From the NCBI GenBank assembly GCA_029250345.1, contig JAQXFL010000007.1:1-11264 (forward strand): 11,264 nt of DNA, in the 5' to 3' direction. The notes below the pieces were generated by a model, which was given only the letters and a program-made list of their open reading frames with translations, had not been told where the DNA came from and did not search any database. This stretch comes from Candidatus Poseidoniaceae archaeon (GTDB lineage: Archaea; Thermoplasmatota; Poseidoniia; Poseidoniales; Poseidoniaceae). The translations under genes were made by a program, and so were the position numbers. Shown in pieces: positions 1 to 7,068 of this stretch (positions within the stretch are counted from its first letter, which is position 1; every line of letters begins with the position of its first letter).

Positions 1-283
1 CCTCCGCTACTGTTTCAGTTGCGCCGTCGGTTTGCAATTCGAACTTGATAATCTCAACTGGGCAAGCATCAGCTGCTTCCAAAATCATCTCACCGTAATC
101 ACTGCCGAAAGAACCTGCCATGGAGGCTCCACCGACGTTGCGGTCGAGAACGCCATCCGTGCGGACCGCAGCAACAATCTTCGATGAATCATCGGAAACC
201 AAAAACACTTCAGGACAAATATCCTGACAGGCGTCACATGTGATGCAATCTTCTTCAATCCACACCTTTGCTACGATGGTCAT
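1..283 (-). CDS. Single-cluster [4Fe-4S] ferredoxin, 3' end beyond window
   Basis: This is a small cytosolic electron carrier; its redox partners cannot be told from here. The visible 94 residues carry C13-x2-C16-x2-C19-x3-C23-P followed by a remote C74-P, with no second CxxCxxC. In the ferredoxin family that pattern means one cubane cluster held by C13, C16, C19 and C74, leaving C23 as an extra cysteine that could be free or in a disulfide, as in Pyrococcus ferredoxin. The segment between C23 and C74 is about 15 residues longer than in Pyrococcus ferredoxin and includes a Gly/Ser/Ala-rich stretch at residues 51-64. The ATG at 281-283 is chosen because a strong GAGGGTGA ribosome-binding site ends 5 bases before it; in-frame GTG codons 6 and 12 bases upstream overlap that site and are less likely. 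The reading frame is still open at base 1. Ferredoxin identity is firm, the exact role is not. Confidence 0.87.
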   Translation of the reverse strand, partial: MTIVAKVWIEEDCITCDACQDICPEVFLVSDDSSKIVAAVRTDGVLDRNVGGASMAGSFGSDYGEMILEAADACPVEIIKFELQTDGATETVAE

Positions 284-288
284 GCTCG

Positions 289-296
289 TCACCCTC
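289..296 (-). promoter_or_regulatory. Ribosome-binding site of the ferredoxin gene
   Basis: The minus strand reads GAGGGTGA, matching 7 of 8 bases of the ideal anti-Shine-Dalgarno partner GGAGGTGA, with 5 bases to the ATG. It decides between the ATG and the two nearby in-frame GTG codons. Confidence 0.7.
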
Positions 297-297
297 A

Positions 298-334
298 CTT
301 ACGCGTCGTAAGCAATTATTCCCACCATGGAGGG
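298..334 (-). promoter_or_regulatory. Candidate ferredoxin promoter with flanking palindromes
   Basis: A TATA-like AATAATTG (minus strand, 313-320) lies about 33 bases before the ferredoxin ATG, giving an expected transcript start near 290 and a leader of roughly 7 to 10 bases. Immediately downstream of the box is a perfect inverted repeat, CTTACG-CGT-CGTAAG (298-312), which would cover the gap between box and transcript start. Immediately upstream is an imperfect palindrome, CCCaCCATGGaGGG (321-334). The placement of the downstream repeat fits a repressor operator. This is inferred from position and symmetry only. Confidence 0.4.
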
Positions 335-385
335 GCCTTTCAAGGTTCGCTTTTGTTCCCTTCAAAGAAGGCTGACAATTTCGAG

Positions 386-422
386 AAAAATAGTGTCCAA
401 AAACGTCACTCGAAACAGCGAG
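386..422 (-). terminator. Thermosome transcription terminator
   Basis: Just after the thermosome stop codon the minus strand shows a short hairpin (CTCG/CGAG, arms 419-422 and 409-412) followed by T5 at 399-403 and a second T5 at 386-390. Archaeal termination depends mainly on oligo-T tracts, so the two T5 runs are the stronger part of the evidence. It separates the thermosome from the ferredoxin promoter. Confidence 0.5.
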
Positions 423-428
423 CAGACA

Positions 429-2060
429 TCACATTTGGAAGTCGCCCATGCCGCCCATGTCGCCCATGCCGCCGTCCATTGAAACGCCCTTGGAAGAGAT
501 GACATCGTCGATTCTCAAAATCATGATTGCGGTTTCTGTGGCAGACTGAATCGCCTGTTCGACGACTCGCATTGGTTCTACAACATTGGCTTGCTTCATG
601 TCAACTACGCCACCTTCGTAAACGTTGATTCCTGCGTGTGACTGGCCGTCAGCGTGAGCCTTACGAAGTTCAATGAGCGTTGTCACGGGGTCAAGACCCG
701 CATTTTCAGCAAGTGTTCGTGGAATGATTTCCAATGCAGATGCGAAGGCTTCGATTGCCATTTGCTCACGGCCACCAACGGTCTCTGCATAGGTTCGCAG
801 ATCACGGGAAAGTGCTGCAAGAACACTACCGCCACCGGTCAAAACTGCACCGTCTTCCCAAGCGACTGAAACGACACCAACCGCATCATCGAAGGCGCGA
901 CGGATTTCATCGACCACGTGTTCGGTTCCACCACGAAGGAGAACTGAAACTGATTTCGCTTCAGGACATCCGGTGATGAACGTCATGTCGGATTCACCAA
1001 TTTTACGCTCTTCTACCTTCGCAGCATGGCCAAGGTCCTCATCGGAGAGGTCGTCAATGTTGGTCACAATTCGACCAGCGGTTGCCTTTGAGAGAGCTTC
1101 CATATCTGATTTCTTAGCACGGCGAATAGCAAAGATGCCGGCTTTCGACATGTAATGCTGAGCCAATTCATCAATTCCTTTCTGGCAGATAAGTACGGTT
1201 GCTCCAGAGGCTTGAATTTTCTCGACAAGTCCACGGATGTAGTTTTCTTCCTCCTCAAGGAAAAGAGCGAGTTGGTTTGGGTCAGTAATCTGGATTTTTG
1301 CATCGACTTCGGTTTTCTTCACTTCAATTGCCGAGTTGATGAGGGCAATTTTCGCATCTGAAATTGAACGTGGCATTCCAGCGTGAACTCTTTCTTTATC
1401 CAGGAGGATTCCATCAATGAGTGTTGAATCTTTGATTGAGCCACCTTGACGCTTTTCGACCTTGATGTCGGAAAGGTCGACGATTCTCTCTTCGTCTTCG
1501 ATGATTCCAACGGCGTTCACTGCACGAACGCAAATGTCAGCCATGAAACTCTTGACCGCACCTGCAGACTTGCCGGTAAGAGCAGTCTTTGCAACTTCCA
1601 TCAAAACGGAGTCTTGATTCTCAGTAGAGATGCCGTGCGCTTCAAGCAATTCCACCGCTTTCTCTGCTGCGAGGCGGAATCCTTCACAGATAACGGTAGG
1701 ATGTACATTCTGTTCAATGAGGTCTTCGCTGCGCTTGAGCAGTTCTCCCGAAAGAACAACTGCGGAAGTCGTCCCGTCGTAGCAATGCTGTTCCTGGGTT
1801 TTAGCGACTTCAATAATCATCTTTGCAGCAGGATGGTCGATGTCCATTTCTTTGAGAATTGTTGCTCCATCGTTCGTGATGACGACATCGCCCATGGAAT
1901 CCACCAGCATCTTGTCCATGCCTTTCGGTCCGAGCGTGGAACGAACGGCATCAGCTACAGCCTTAGCAGCAGCAATGTTGTTTGATTGAGCGGTTCGACC
2001 GCGAGTTCGCTGGGTTCCATCCTTCAAAATGAAGATAGGTGCTTGTCCGTTTCCATACAT
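429..2060 (-). CDS. Thermosome subunit (group II chaperonin)
   Basis: ATP-driven cytosolic folding chamber subunit that assembles into a double ring with a built-in lid. From the ATG at 2058-2060 it has 543 residues, the usual length. It shows the N-terminal ILKDGTQRTRG segment, LGPKGMDKM (residues 43-51), the GDVVITNDGATIL phosphate-binding region (57-69), an apical domain at roughly 205-365, the EDGAVLTGGG motif (402-411) containing the second catalytic region, and a C-terminal Gly-Met tail (about 530-543) typical of residues projecting into the chamber. The usual GDGTT motif reads YDGTT (Y94-D95), which is unusual. A longer start six codons upstream (2078) is in frame, but GGAGATG lies 5 bases before the chosen ATG, and starting there gives the N-terminus expected for the family. 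It is a stand-alone gene between a candidate promoter and an oligo-T terminator. Confidence 0.97.
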   Translation of the reverse strand: MYGNGQAPIFILKDGTQRTRGRTAQSNNIAAAKAVADAVRSTLGPKGMDKMLVDSMGDVVITNDGATILKEMDIDHPAAKMIIEVAKTQEQHCYDGTTSAVVLSGELLKRSEDLIEQNVHPTVICEGFRLAAEKAVELLEAHGISTENQDSVLMEVAKTALTGKSAGAVKSFMADICVRAVNAVGIIEDEERIVDLSDIKVEKRQGGSIKDSTLIDGILLDKERVHAGMPRSISDAKIALINSAIEVKKTEVDAKIQITDPNQLALFLEEEENYIRGLVEKIQASGATVLICQKGIDELAQHYMSKAGIFAIRRAKKSDMEALSKATAGRIVTNIDDLSDEDLGHAAKVEERKIGESDMTFITGCPEAKSVSVLLRGGTEHVVDEIRRAFDDAVGVVSVAWEDGAVLTGGGSVLAALSRDLRTYAETVGGREQMAIEAFASALEIIPRTLAENAGLDPVTTLIELRKAHADGQSHAGINVYEGGVVDMKQANVVEPMRVVEQAIQSATETAIMILRIDDVISSKGVSMDGGMGDMGGMGDFQM

Positions 2061-2065
2061 GTGAA

Positions 2066-2072
2066 CATCTCC
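2066..2072 (-). promoter_or_regulatory. Ribosome-binding site deciding the thermosome start
   Basis: The minus strand reads GGAGATG with 5 bases to the ATG at 2060. This site falls inside the first codons of the longer frame that begins at 2078, and no comparable site precedes that upstream ATG. Confidence 0.65.
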
Positions 2073-2103
2073 GTACATCTTTGCCGAGGGCGAGTACGAC
2101 TTG

Positions 2104-2125
2104 AACCCTACGCTTGGGTTTTAAT
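2104..2125 (-). promoter_or_regulatory. Candidate thermosome promoter
   Basis: A TATA-like ATTAAAA (minus strand, 2119-2125) sits in the 71-base gap after the surface-protein stop and would start transcription near 2096, leaving a leader of about 36 bases that contains the ribosome-binding site. A small inverted repeat, AACCC (2104-2108) and GGGTT (2116-2120), overlaps the downstream edge of the box. Five-base arms are short enough to be chance. Confidence 0.4.
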
Positions 2126-2131
2126 CGAGAA

Positions 2132-5100
2132 TTAAGCCTGTCCGTTTTGCTCAAGCCACATTTGACCGTAGACATTCCACTGTTCCATGGTCCATCCATC
2201 AGGCAAACCTGCTGCAGGAACAGGAGGTGCTGTTGCAGCGGTACTGAGTTGAGGCGATGGAGCCGTTGGAGCAGGAGCGATTGGAGGCGCTGCTGCAGGT
2301 GGAGCACCGGCTGGAGGAGCAATTGCTGGCAGTGACTTTGGAACGTCATATGCTGCACCAGCAACAGGAACTGTAGGTGCTGCGGCAACAGCGCCGTAGG
2401 TTGCTTCAACGCTGCCTTCGTAGCCTTCTTCGCCCCAGCCACCGTAATCGTCTTCTTCTTCCTCTTCAGTAAGGATGCGGAAAATCACTCCAACACCGAT
2501 CAGAAGAACAACAATGAAGCCAGCCCAAGTAAGGATCGAACCAATGTCAACGCCATCGGAATCTCCGCTGGCACCATCAGTGGAAAGATCTGAACCGGTC
2601 TTGATCAACTGAAGTTGTAAAGTGGTGCTTGATGCATCACTGACGGTCTGCGATTCTGCCCACAGAGTAAGGTTGGTGAACAGTGAATCACTGCCAAGAT
2701 TGTTGAGAGTAGTTGAAGAAACGGTGAAGATAACCGTAACTTGTCGTTCTTCTTCAACATCCAAGGAGAAGGTCCTGTCGCCGTTAGCAAGTTTGGATTG
2801 CACCCAGTTTGAAGAATCCCCGCTGTCGAGGTTCATGGATACGGATTGTGCTGTCGTGTATTGGTTTCGAACGGTAACGGTCATTGACCAAGCATCAACT
2901 GGTTCTGCCTCATCGATGACGAGCATTTCTGTTGGGATAATCTTCAACCAGTTCTGAGATCCAACGAGATAGATTGCTGAACCTGAAGAACTGATGGTCG
3001 CATCGTTGACGCTGGTCGCAATGACGTTCAACACCAATTGGCCTTCAGTACCGTCCTGGAAAGAGAAACGAACTGAAACGTTGTAACTGCTTCCTGTAGG
3101 AATTTCTGGAGTCATCCCGTCAAAGAGATTCGTGAACTCGAGGTTCATGCCGGCTGGCGTGTTTGAAGTCATCGTGAAGCGGTCCACACTGTTACCGTCG
3201 TTGAACACTTCAAACTGCATGGTTTGAGCAGATTGACCCGGTATGTATGACTGGTCAGCATCTTCGTCTGAGACTCGGACTGCTGCCGTGTCAAGAATGT
3301 CGACGGTAAGTGTGATTGACGCCTTGACCGATGAATCATCAACACTCGTAGCTGTAATTGTAAGACTGTACAGTTGAGGGGCCAATCCGATTGGCATTGG
3401 CAAATTCAATTGAATAATCGATGAGCCGTCCCATGCGTCCATAACAGCAGTTTGGCTGCTTGCCAAGTTTGCACCAAGTTGCCAGTTTTGTTGAGTTAAC
3501 GAAAGGTCGTACTGCTCGTCATCGTTACCGGTGTTGTAGATGCTGATGTAGACTTTCTTTGCCACGCCATTCGCTGGCCCTGAAAGATCGGTGTTGTCCG
3601 TTTCCAGTGACACTTGGCGGAGGACTGGCACCTCAATGTTGCGAGTAAGTACGTCGTTACCAAACAAAGCACCGCATGAAGGGCAGGTTGCACGCAATGT
3701 GAAAGAAACAGTACCAGGGTTAGCTTGGGTTGCTGCAGTGATGTTCAACTGGAGATTAACGCTCTCTCCACGGCCAACATAGACTGGATTTGAAACGGAA
3801 GCGCCTGTGTCGTTGACAAGGAGCGCTGACCAGTCATCCTCAGAGAAAGTTGTAGCGAGATTAAACGAAGCATCTCTGTTACCAGAGTTCTGCAGACGGA
3901 AAGGAACCATGCCCGATTGGCTCGGGCCAAACGAGCCCGCTTGGAGACCAACGGTCGAAGTGAGAGACACACCGAATTGTTCCGTAACACCAACAGACGA
4001 GGAGAGTCTTGCCTTCTCACCAGAGTTCTGACCGGATGCGTCCGTAAACCACAGTTGCCAGGTGAGTTGCTGAACATCGGCACCGGGAGGAATAGTCAGA
4101 TTGACCCAGAGATCAATAGAACCGCCACCTGGAACTGGAGGGATGAGTATGCTTGTGTCGTGGTCGTTGACCAGTGTCGAGTAGCCTGCGCCATTCACGT
4201 AGACTGCGTCTTGACGTATCATTGGGTTTGCAGGGTCCATCCATGTGAGGTTTGAGATGTTTGATTCCGAGCGGATTGTTGCGGGTGCGTATCCGTTGTT
4301 GGTAACGGTACAATACAGAGTGAGGAGATCACTTGGTGGAGCAGAATAACCGTTTTCGGGAGCATCGCAGTCGACATCCAAGGTATACTCTTGCACTTTA
4401 CGAACTCCAAATTGTATCCAGTCATCTACGTGGAATCCCTCAGTTGCTCCGCTGCTGTCGCTGCGAAGAACCATCCCCATGGAGAATGAGTTGCCACCGA
4501 GGAAAACGTTTTGATTTGTCACATACGGGTTTTGAAGATATGTTACTTGAGGATCCCAACTGATACGGGTCCATTGGTCGGGAGCCTGGCTCGGGTTGCC
4601 TTGGGAAATATCGTAAACAATGGATTCGTTGATGTTTTGGCTACCAGAACCACGCCACATTTCAATCGAAACACTGTCGCCAGAGGCTACACTGCCCCAT
4701 GCTTGAATATGGATTTGGGTGGAAATGTAGTTTGATGCATAGAATACATTTCGACAAGTCCAAATGCCGTAAACTTGAGACATTCCGGCGTCGAGTTGAG
4801 CGTTTGCACCGCAGTTTTGGCCATTGGTAGACAAGAATCCATTGACGAGGCGGTCGTGCGCATTTGAAGGATAGTTGTTACCCGATTCAGCATTGCCCCA
4901 ATGCTTTGAACCAACTGCTCCACCAGAAAGGTCGGTCCATGAGCCAAAGTCGATTGCGTTGCCACCGTCAACTGGATAGCGGGCTGCAATAAATGTAGAC
5001 GACTGAGTTGTTCTTCCATCGAAGGGATCTCGCATTATCGCTACTGGAACGGTCTTTTCCAACATGTCGTTTTCGTTACGGTCGTCGCCGTTTGAGTCTT

Positions 5101-5563
5101 TATCAAGCATAGCACGAAGGATAAGACCGCCGGAAAGGTCATTGGTCGTTGTATTGAGAATCGAATGTGCTGCAGTTGGGGTCCAGACGAACGTTGCCGA
5201 ATCACTTTGACCACCGATAAGAACTCCGGAAGTCCAAGTGAATGTTTCCATAACATACCCGATTGGGTGGATGACCTGAATCATAGCAATACTGTCTTTG
5301 CCAGTGAAAGAACTGCCACCTCGTTGAATTTCCATACCGATCTCGATGGAATCTCCTTCGAACAGATAATCGACGATTGTACCGTTCGATTGAGTCCATT
5401 CATTAGCCGGATCTGACGCGTTACCAATGGAAACTGAAACGACACGGAAATCGTCGTTTGCTCCACCTCTGCCAGCAGCAGCACTGGCGGGTGCAGCCAT
5501 TCCCATGGCAAGAGTTTGGAGCAACATAAGGGCAACAAGGGTCAACGGAGTGATACGACGCAT
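2132..5563 (-). CDS. Giant exported, C-terminally anchored surface protein
   Basis: Not assignable to a named gene. From the ATG at 5561-5563 it has 1143 residues. A signal peptide spans residues 1 to about 30 (arginines, hydrophobic core, AxA-like end). Residues about 185-390 look like a MAM or lectin-type jelly roll, ending in GFHVDDW. Next come about five beta-sandwich repeats resembling CARDB or NEW3 domains (about 420-525, 535-645, 650-755, 765-865, 875-985). One membrane helix follows (about 1007-1031), then an acidic cluster (1032-1039), a Pro/Ala-rich linker (about 1060-1120) and a terminal motif with G1123, W1124, E1127, Q1128, W1129, Y1132, G1133, W1136. There are exactly six cysteines, in three near pairs (251/270, 399/418, 627/630), which suits extracellular disulfides. 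An in-frame GTG at 5590 would add nine residues, but the TATA-like box is only 8 bases from it. The likely role is adhesion or glycan/polymer binding at the cell surface; the ligand is unknown. Confidence 0.85.
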   Translation of the reverse strand: MRRITPLTLVALMLLQTLAMGMAAPASAAAGRGGANDDFRVVSVSIGNASDPANEWTQSNGTIVDYLFEGDSIEIGMEIQRGGSSFTGKDSIAMIQVIHPIGYVMETFTWTSGVLIGGQSDSATFVWTPTAAHSILNTTTNDLSGGLILRAMLDKDSNGDDRNENDMLEKTVPVAIMRDPFDGRTTQSSTFIAARYPVDGGNAIDFGSWTDLSGGAVGSKHWGNAESGNNYPSNAHDRLVNGFLSTNGQNCGANAQLDAGMSQVYGIWTCRNVFYASNYISTQIHIQAWGSVASGDSVSIEMWRGSGSQNINESIVYDISQGNPSQAPDQWTRISWDPQVTYLQNPYVTNQNVFLGGNSFSMGMVLRSDSSGATEGFHVDDWIQFGVRKVQEYTLDVDCDAPENGYSAPPSDLLTLYCTVTNNGYAPATIRSESNISNLTWMDPANPMIRQDAVYVNGAGYSTLVNDHDTSILIPPVPGGGSIDLWVNLTIPPGADVQQLTWQLWFTDASGQNSGEKARLSSSVGVTEQFGVSLTSTVGLQAGSFGPSQSGMVPFRLQNSGNRDASFNLATTFSEDDWSALLVNDTGASVSNPVYVGRGESVNLQLNITAATQANPGTVSFTLRATCPSCGALFGNDVLTRNIEVPVLRQVSLETDNTDLSGPANGVAKKVYISIYNTGNDDEQYDLSLTQQNWQLGANLASSQTAVMDAWDGSSIIQLNLPMPIGLAPQLYSLTITATSVDDSSVKASITLTVDILDTAAVRVSDEDADQSYIPGQSAQTMQFEVFNDGNSVDRFTMTSNTPAGMNLEFTNLFDGMTPEIPTGSSYNVSVRFSFQDGTEGQLVLNVIATSVNDATISSSGSAIYLVGSQNWLKIIPTEMLVIDEAEPVDAWSMTVTVRNQYTTAQSVSMNLDSGDSSNWVQSKLANGDRTFSLDVEEERQVTVIFTVSSTTLNNLGSDSLFTNLTLWAESQTVSDASSTTLQLQLIKTGSDLSTDGASGDSDGVDIGSILTWAGFIVVLLIGVGVIFRILTEEEEEDDYGGWGEEGYEGSVEATYGAVAAAPTVPVAGAAYDVPKSLPAIAPPAGAPPAAAPPIAPAPTAPSPQLSTAATAPPVPAAGLPDGWTMEQWNVYGQMWLEQNGQA

Positions 5564-5593
5564 AAGACCAACATAACCTTCCAGTTTCACGCG

Positions 5594-5603
5594 GCATATA
5601 GAG
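5594..5603 (-). promoter_or_regulatory. Candidate TATA box of the surface-protein gene
   Basis: The minus strand reads CTCTATATGC. With the usual archaeal spacing of about 25 bases, transcription would start near 5572, downstream of the GTG at 5590 but about 9 bases before the ATG at 5563. This supports the ATG as the real start with a very short leader. Confidence 0.45.
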
Positions 5604-5615
5604 ATGGCCTTTTGA

Positions 5616-5632
5616 TGACCCCACAGGGGTCA
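5616..5632. repeat. Perfect 7-bp inverted repeat TGACCCC-ACA-GGGGTCA
   Basis: It lies between the stop of the 443-residue membrane protein gene and the TATA-like box of the surface-protein gene, about 13 bases upstream of the box. No oligo-T follows on the minus strand, so it is a poor terminator. Its position fits a regulator-binding site for the surface-protein promoter, or an RNA hairpin at the 3' end of the upstream gene. Confidence 0.45.
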
Positions 5633-5649
5633 GAGGATTTGCTTCGTAT

Positions 5650-6981
5650 TCACTTGGATTTACGCAGCCCCGTTATCGCAGGTTGGTCGTATGCCGGCGA
5701 GGATGTGAGTTCTTGAACTCCGTCAGTGAGATGACCAACTGCGTCTTTCTGGTCAAACAATTCACTGATTCCTTGAAACGACATATCTTCTGCTTCTGGT
5801 GGGATTGAATCCAGAACACCCGCTGCTTCATCAACAGCAGAAATGCCTTGAGACGCTGTCTCAAGATGAGACGGTGCTTGGGCTGCTAAGGTTGAACCAC
5901 TAACAGCAGCACTGGCAGCCTGAACTGCAGTGGTCGCTTTACTCGCCAATGCGGTACCGGCAACCACAGCTGCAGTCGTTGCGGCAGAGGCGGCGATTCC
6001 GGCGCCCTTACCAACCAAACTCGCAGCTTTCGACGGTGGTTTCTGTGCAGCGGTTGGATTTTGGAATTCATACATCCATTCGGGAGGATCTGACGAACCT
6101 GCGCCTAGAACTGCAATTGTGGTAAAAGCTGCAAGCGGCATAACTGCAAGCGCTGTGAGCAAATCGAGAAAGGATGTTTCTGGAATCGAAGCGATGGATA
6201 AGGATGATTCGAACAACTCTTTTTCGAGGTTGATATTGAGGTTAAGGTCTGGGCCCATCCAACCGATTACTGCCACGCTTGCCACACGTCCAAGAAGCCA
6301 CAGAACAAGAACAGGAGCGAGCCAAGAGAGTTTCGTCATGGAAATGAGCCATTTGCGCGTAAAAGAGGCGATTCCGATATATTTTTCTGCAATCCGAGGA
6401 TACACTTTCATGATGCTCAAGAGCCCAAAAATGTAAACGATAAGTGCCATTTCGAGCCTACGCTCAGAATGCATCATCGTATCCGGGATAAGTAAAACAA
6501 GCATCAATGGGACAGTTGCTAAAATCACTTGGAACGGCACTGCAAGTAGAATCAAACCACCATGGGTTGACAGGATAGTATGCCCGTCCACCCATCGTTC
6601 ATGCGCTAAAACAGTCAATCTGCCGTGAGGTGATTGTGCGTATTTCTTGCGCAGTATGCGACGTGAAAAGGCATCAGACTTACCCCTACTGAGCCCTAAA
6701 AATTGCAGCCAACCCCCCTTTTCAACGACACGTAAAGGCATGAATCCACCCAACAACAGCGCCAACAAGAGAGCAATCATCCCGTACATCAGCGAAGCTG
6801 CCACAATCCAAGGCAACATGTCCCAGTCGAAGGAGATCGCAGCACTCTCATCTGCCAGGGAAAATTGGAAGAAATAAGTGATCATAAAGGCGGCCAATGG
6901 CGTCAAAAATACCTGGCAAAAAGCAATAATTGTCAACCACACTCTGGGGATGAGCGTTTTTCGTCGCGCATACCTCCCCAT
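5650..6981 (-). CDS. Unrecognised multi-pass membrane protein with Ala-rich tail
   Basis: I do not recognise this family. The 443 residues contain about six hydrophobic segments (roughly 12-38, 56-81, 139-165, 175-193, 218-240, 270-293). The loop between the second and third (82-138) is strongly basic (RKSDAFSRRILRKKY region), suggesting that it faces the cytosol. After the last segment comes SSDPPEWMYEF, then an Ala/Gly/Thr-rich low-charge stretch (about 319-366) that could form a long helix or associate with the membrane, and an acidic C-terminal part (about 370-430). No catalytic motif is visible. The ATG at 6979-6981 has no upstream ribosome-binding site, so the message may be leaderless. 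It has its own unit: a terminator-like signal precedes it and a candidate promoter follows it. It could be a transporter-like or envelope-scaffold protein; nothing decides between these. Confidence 0.8.
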   Translation of the reverse strand: MGRYARRKTLIPRVWLTIIAFCQVFLTPLAAFMITYFFQFSLADESAAISFDWDMLPWIVAASLMYGMIALLLALLLGGFMPLRVVEKGGWLQFLGLSRGKSDAFSRRILRKKYAQSPHGRLTVLAHERWVDGHTILSTHGGLILLAVPFQVILATVPLMLVLLIPDTMMHSERRLEMALIVYIFGLLSIMKVYPRIAEKYIGIASFTRKWLISMTKLSWLAPVLVLWLLGRVASVAVIGWMGPDLNLNINLEKELFESSLSIASIPETSFLDLLTALAVMPLAAFTTIAVLGAGSSDPPEWMYEFQNPTAAQKPPSKAASLVGKGAGIAASAATTAAVVAGTALASKATTAVQAASAAVSGSTLAAQAPSHLETASQGISAVDEAAGVLDSIPPEAEDMSFQGISELFDQKDAVGHLTDGVQELTSSPAYDQPAITGLRKSK

Positions 6982-7031
6982 GGTTGACGCTGATTCAATC
7001 CCATCTCAAAGATTGCCCCTCCGAATTGGAG

Positions 7032-7068
7032 AAAAACGACGGTTGTAATGCTGCAACAAGGGGCCGTC
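7032..7068 (-). terminator. Terminator of the aminotransferase/membrane-protein unit
   Basis: On the minus strand an inverted repeat GACGG (7064-7068) and CCGTC (7038-7042), with a 21-base loop, is followed one base later by T5 at 7032-7036. The first arm overlaps the stop codon of the 201-residue gene. The T5 tract is the main support; the loop is long. Confidence 0.45.

Noticed and set aside
13..283. Two-cluster (8Fe) ferredoxin suggested by the CxxCxxCxxxCP motif
   Set aside because: Only one further Cys-Pro (C74) is visible and no second CxxCxxC occurs in the 94 residues, so one cluster is the better reading unless more cysteines lie beyond the left edge.
1446..1985. Long plus-strand open frame (179 codons) opposite the thermosome
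   Set aside because: It lies wholly antisense to a strongly conserved chaperonin, its product is Cys/His/Phe-rich without a recognisable fold, and no upstream signal supports it.
2200..2330. Repetitive GCTGCAGGTGGAGC-like DNA as a possible satellite repeat
   Set aside because: It encodes the Pro/Ala linker of the surface protein; the repetition follows from amino-acid composition and has no regular unit.
1963..2442. Minus-strand frame with a Gln/Leu-rich product across the surface-protein tail
   Set aside because: It arises from the second frame of Ala/Pro-rich codons and overlaps both the surface-protein end and the thermosome start.
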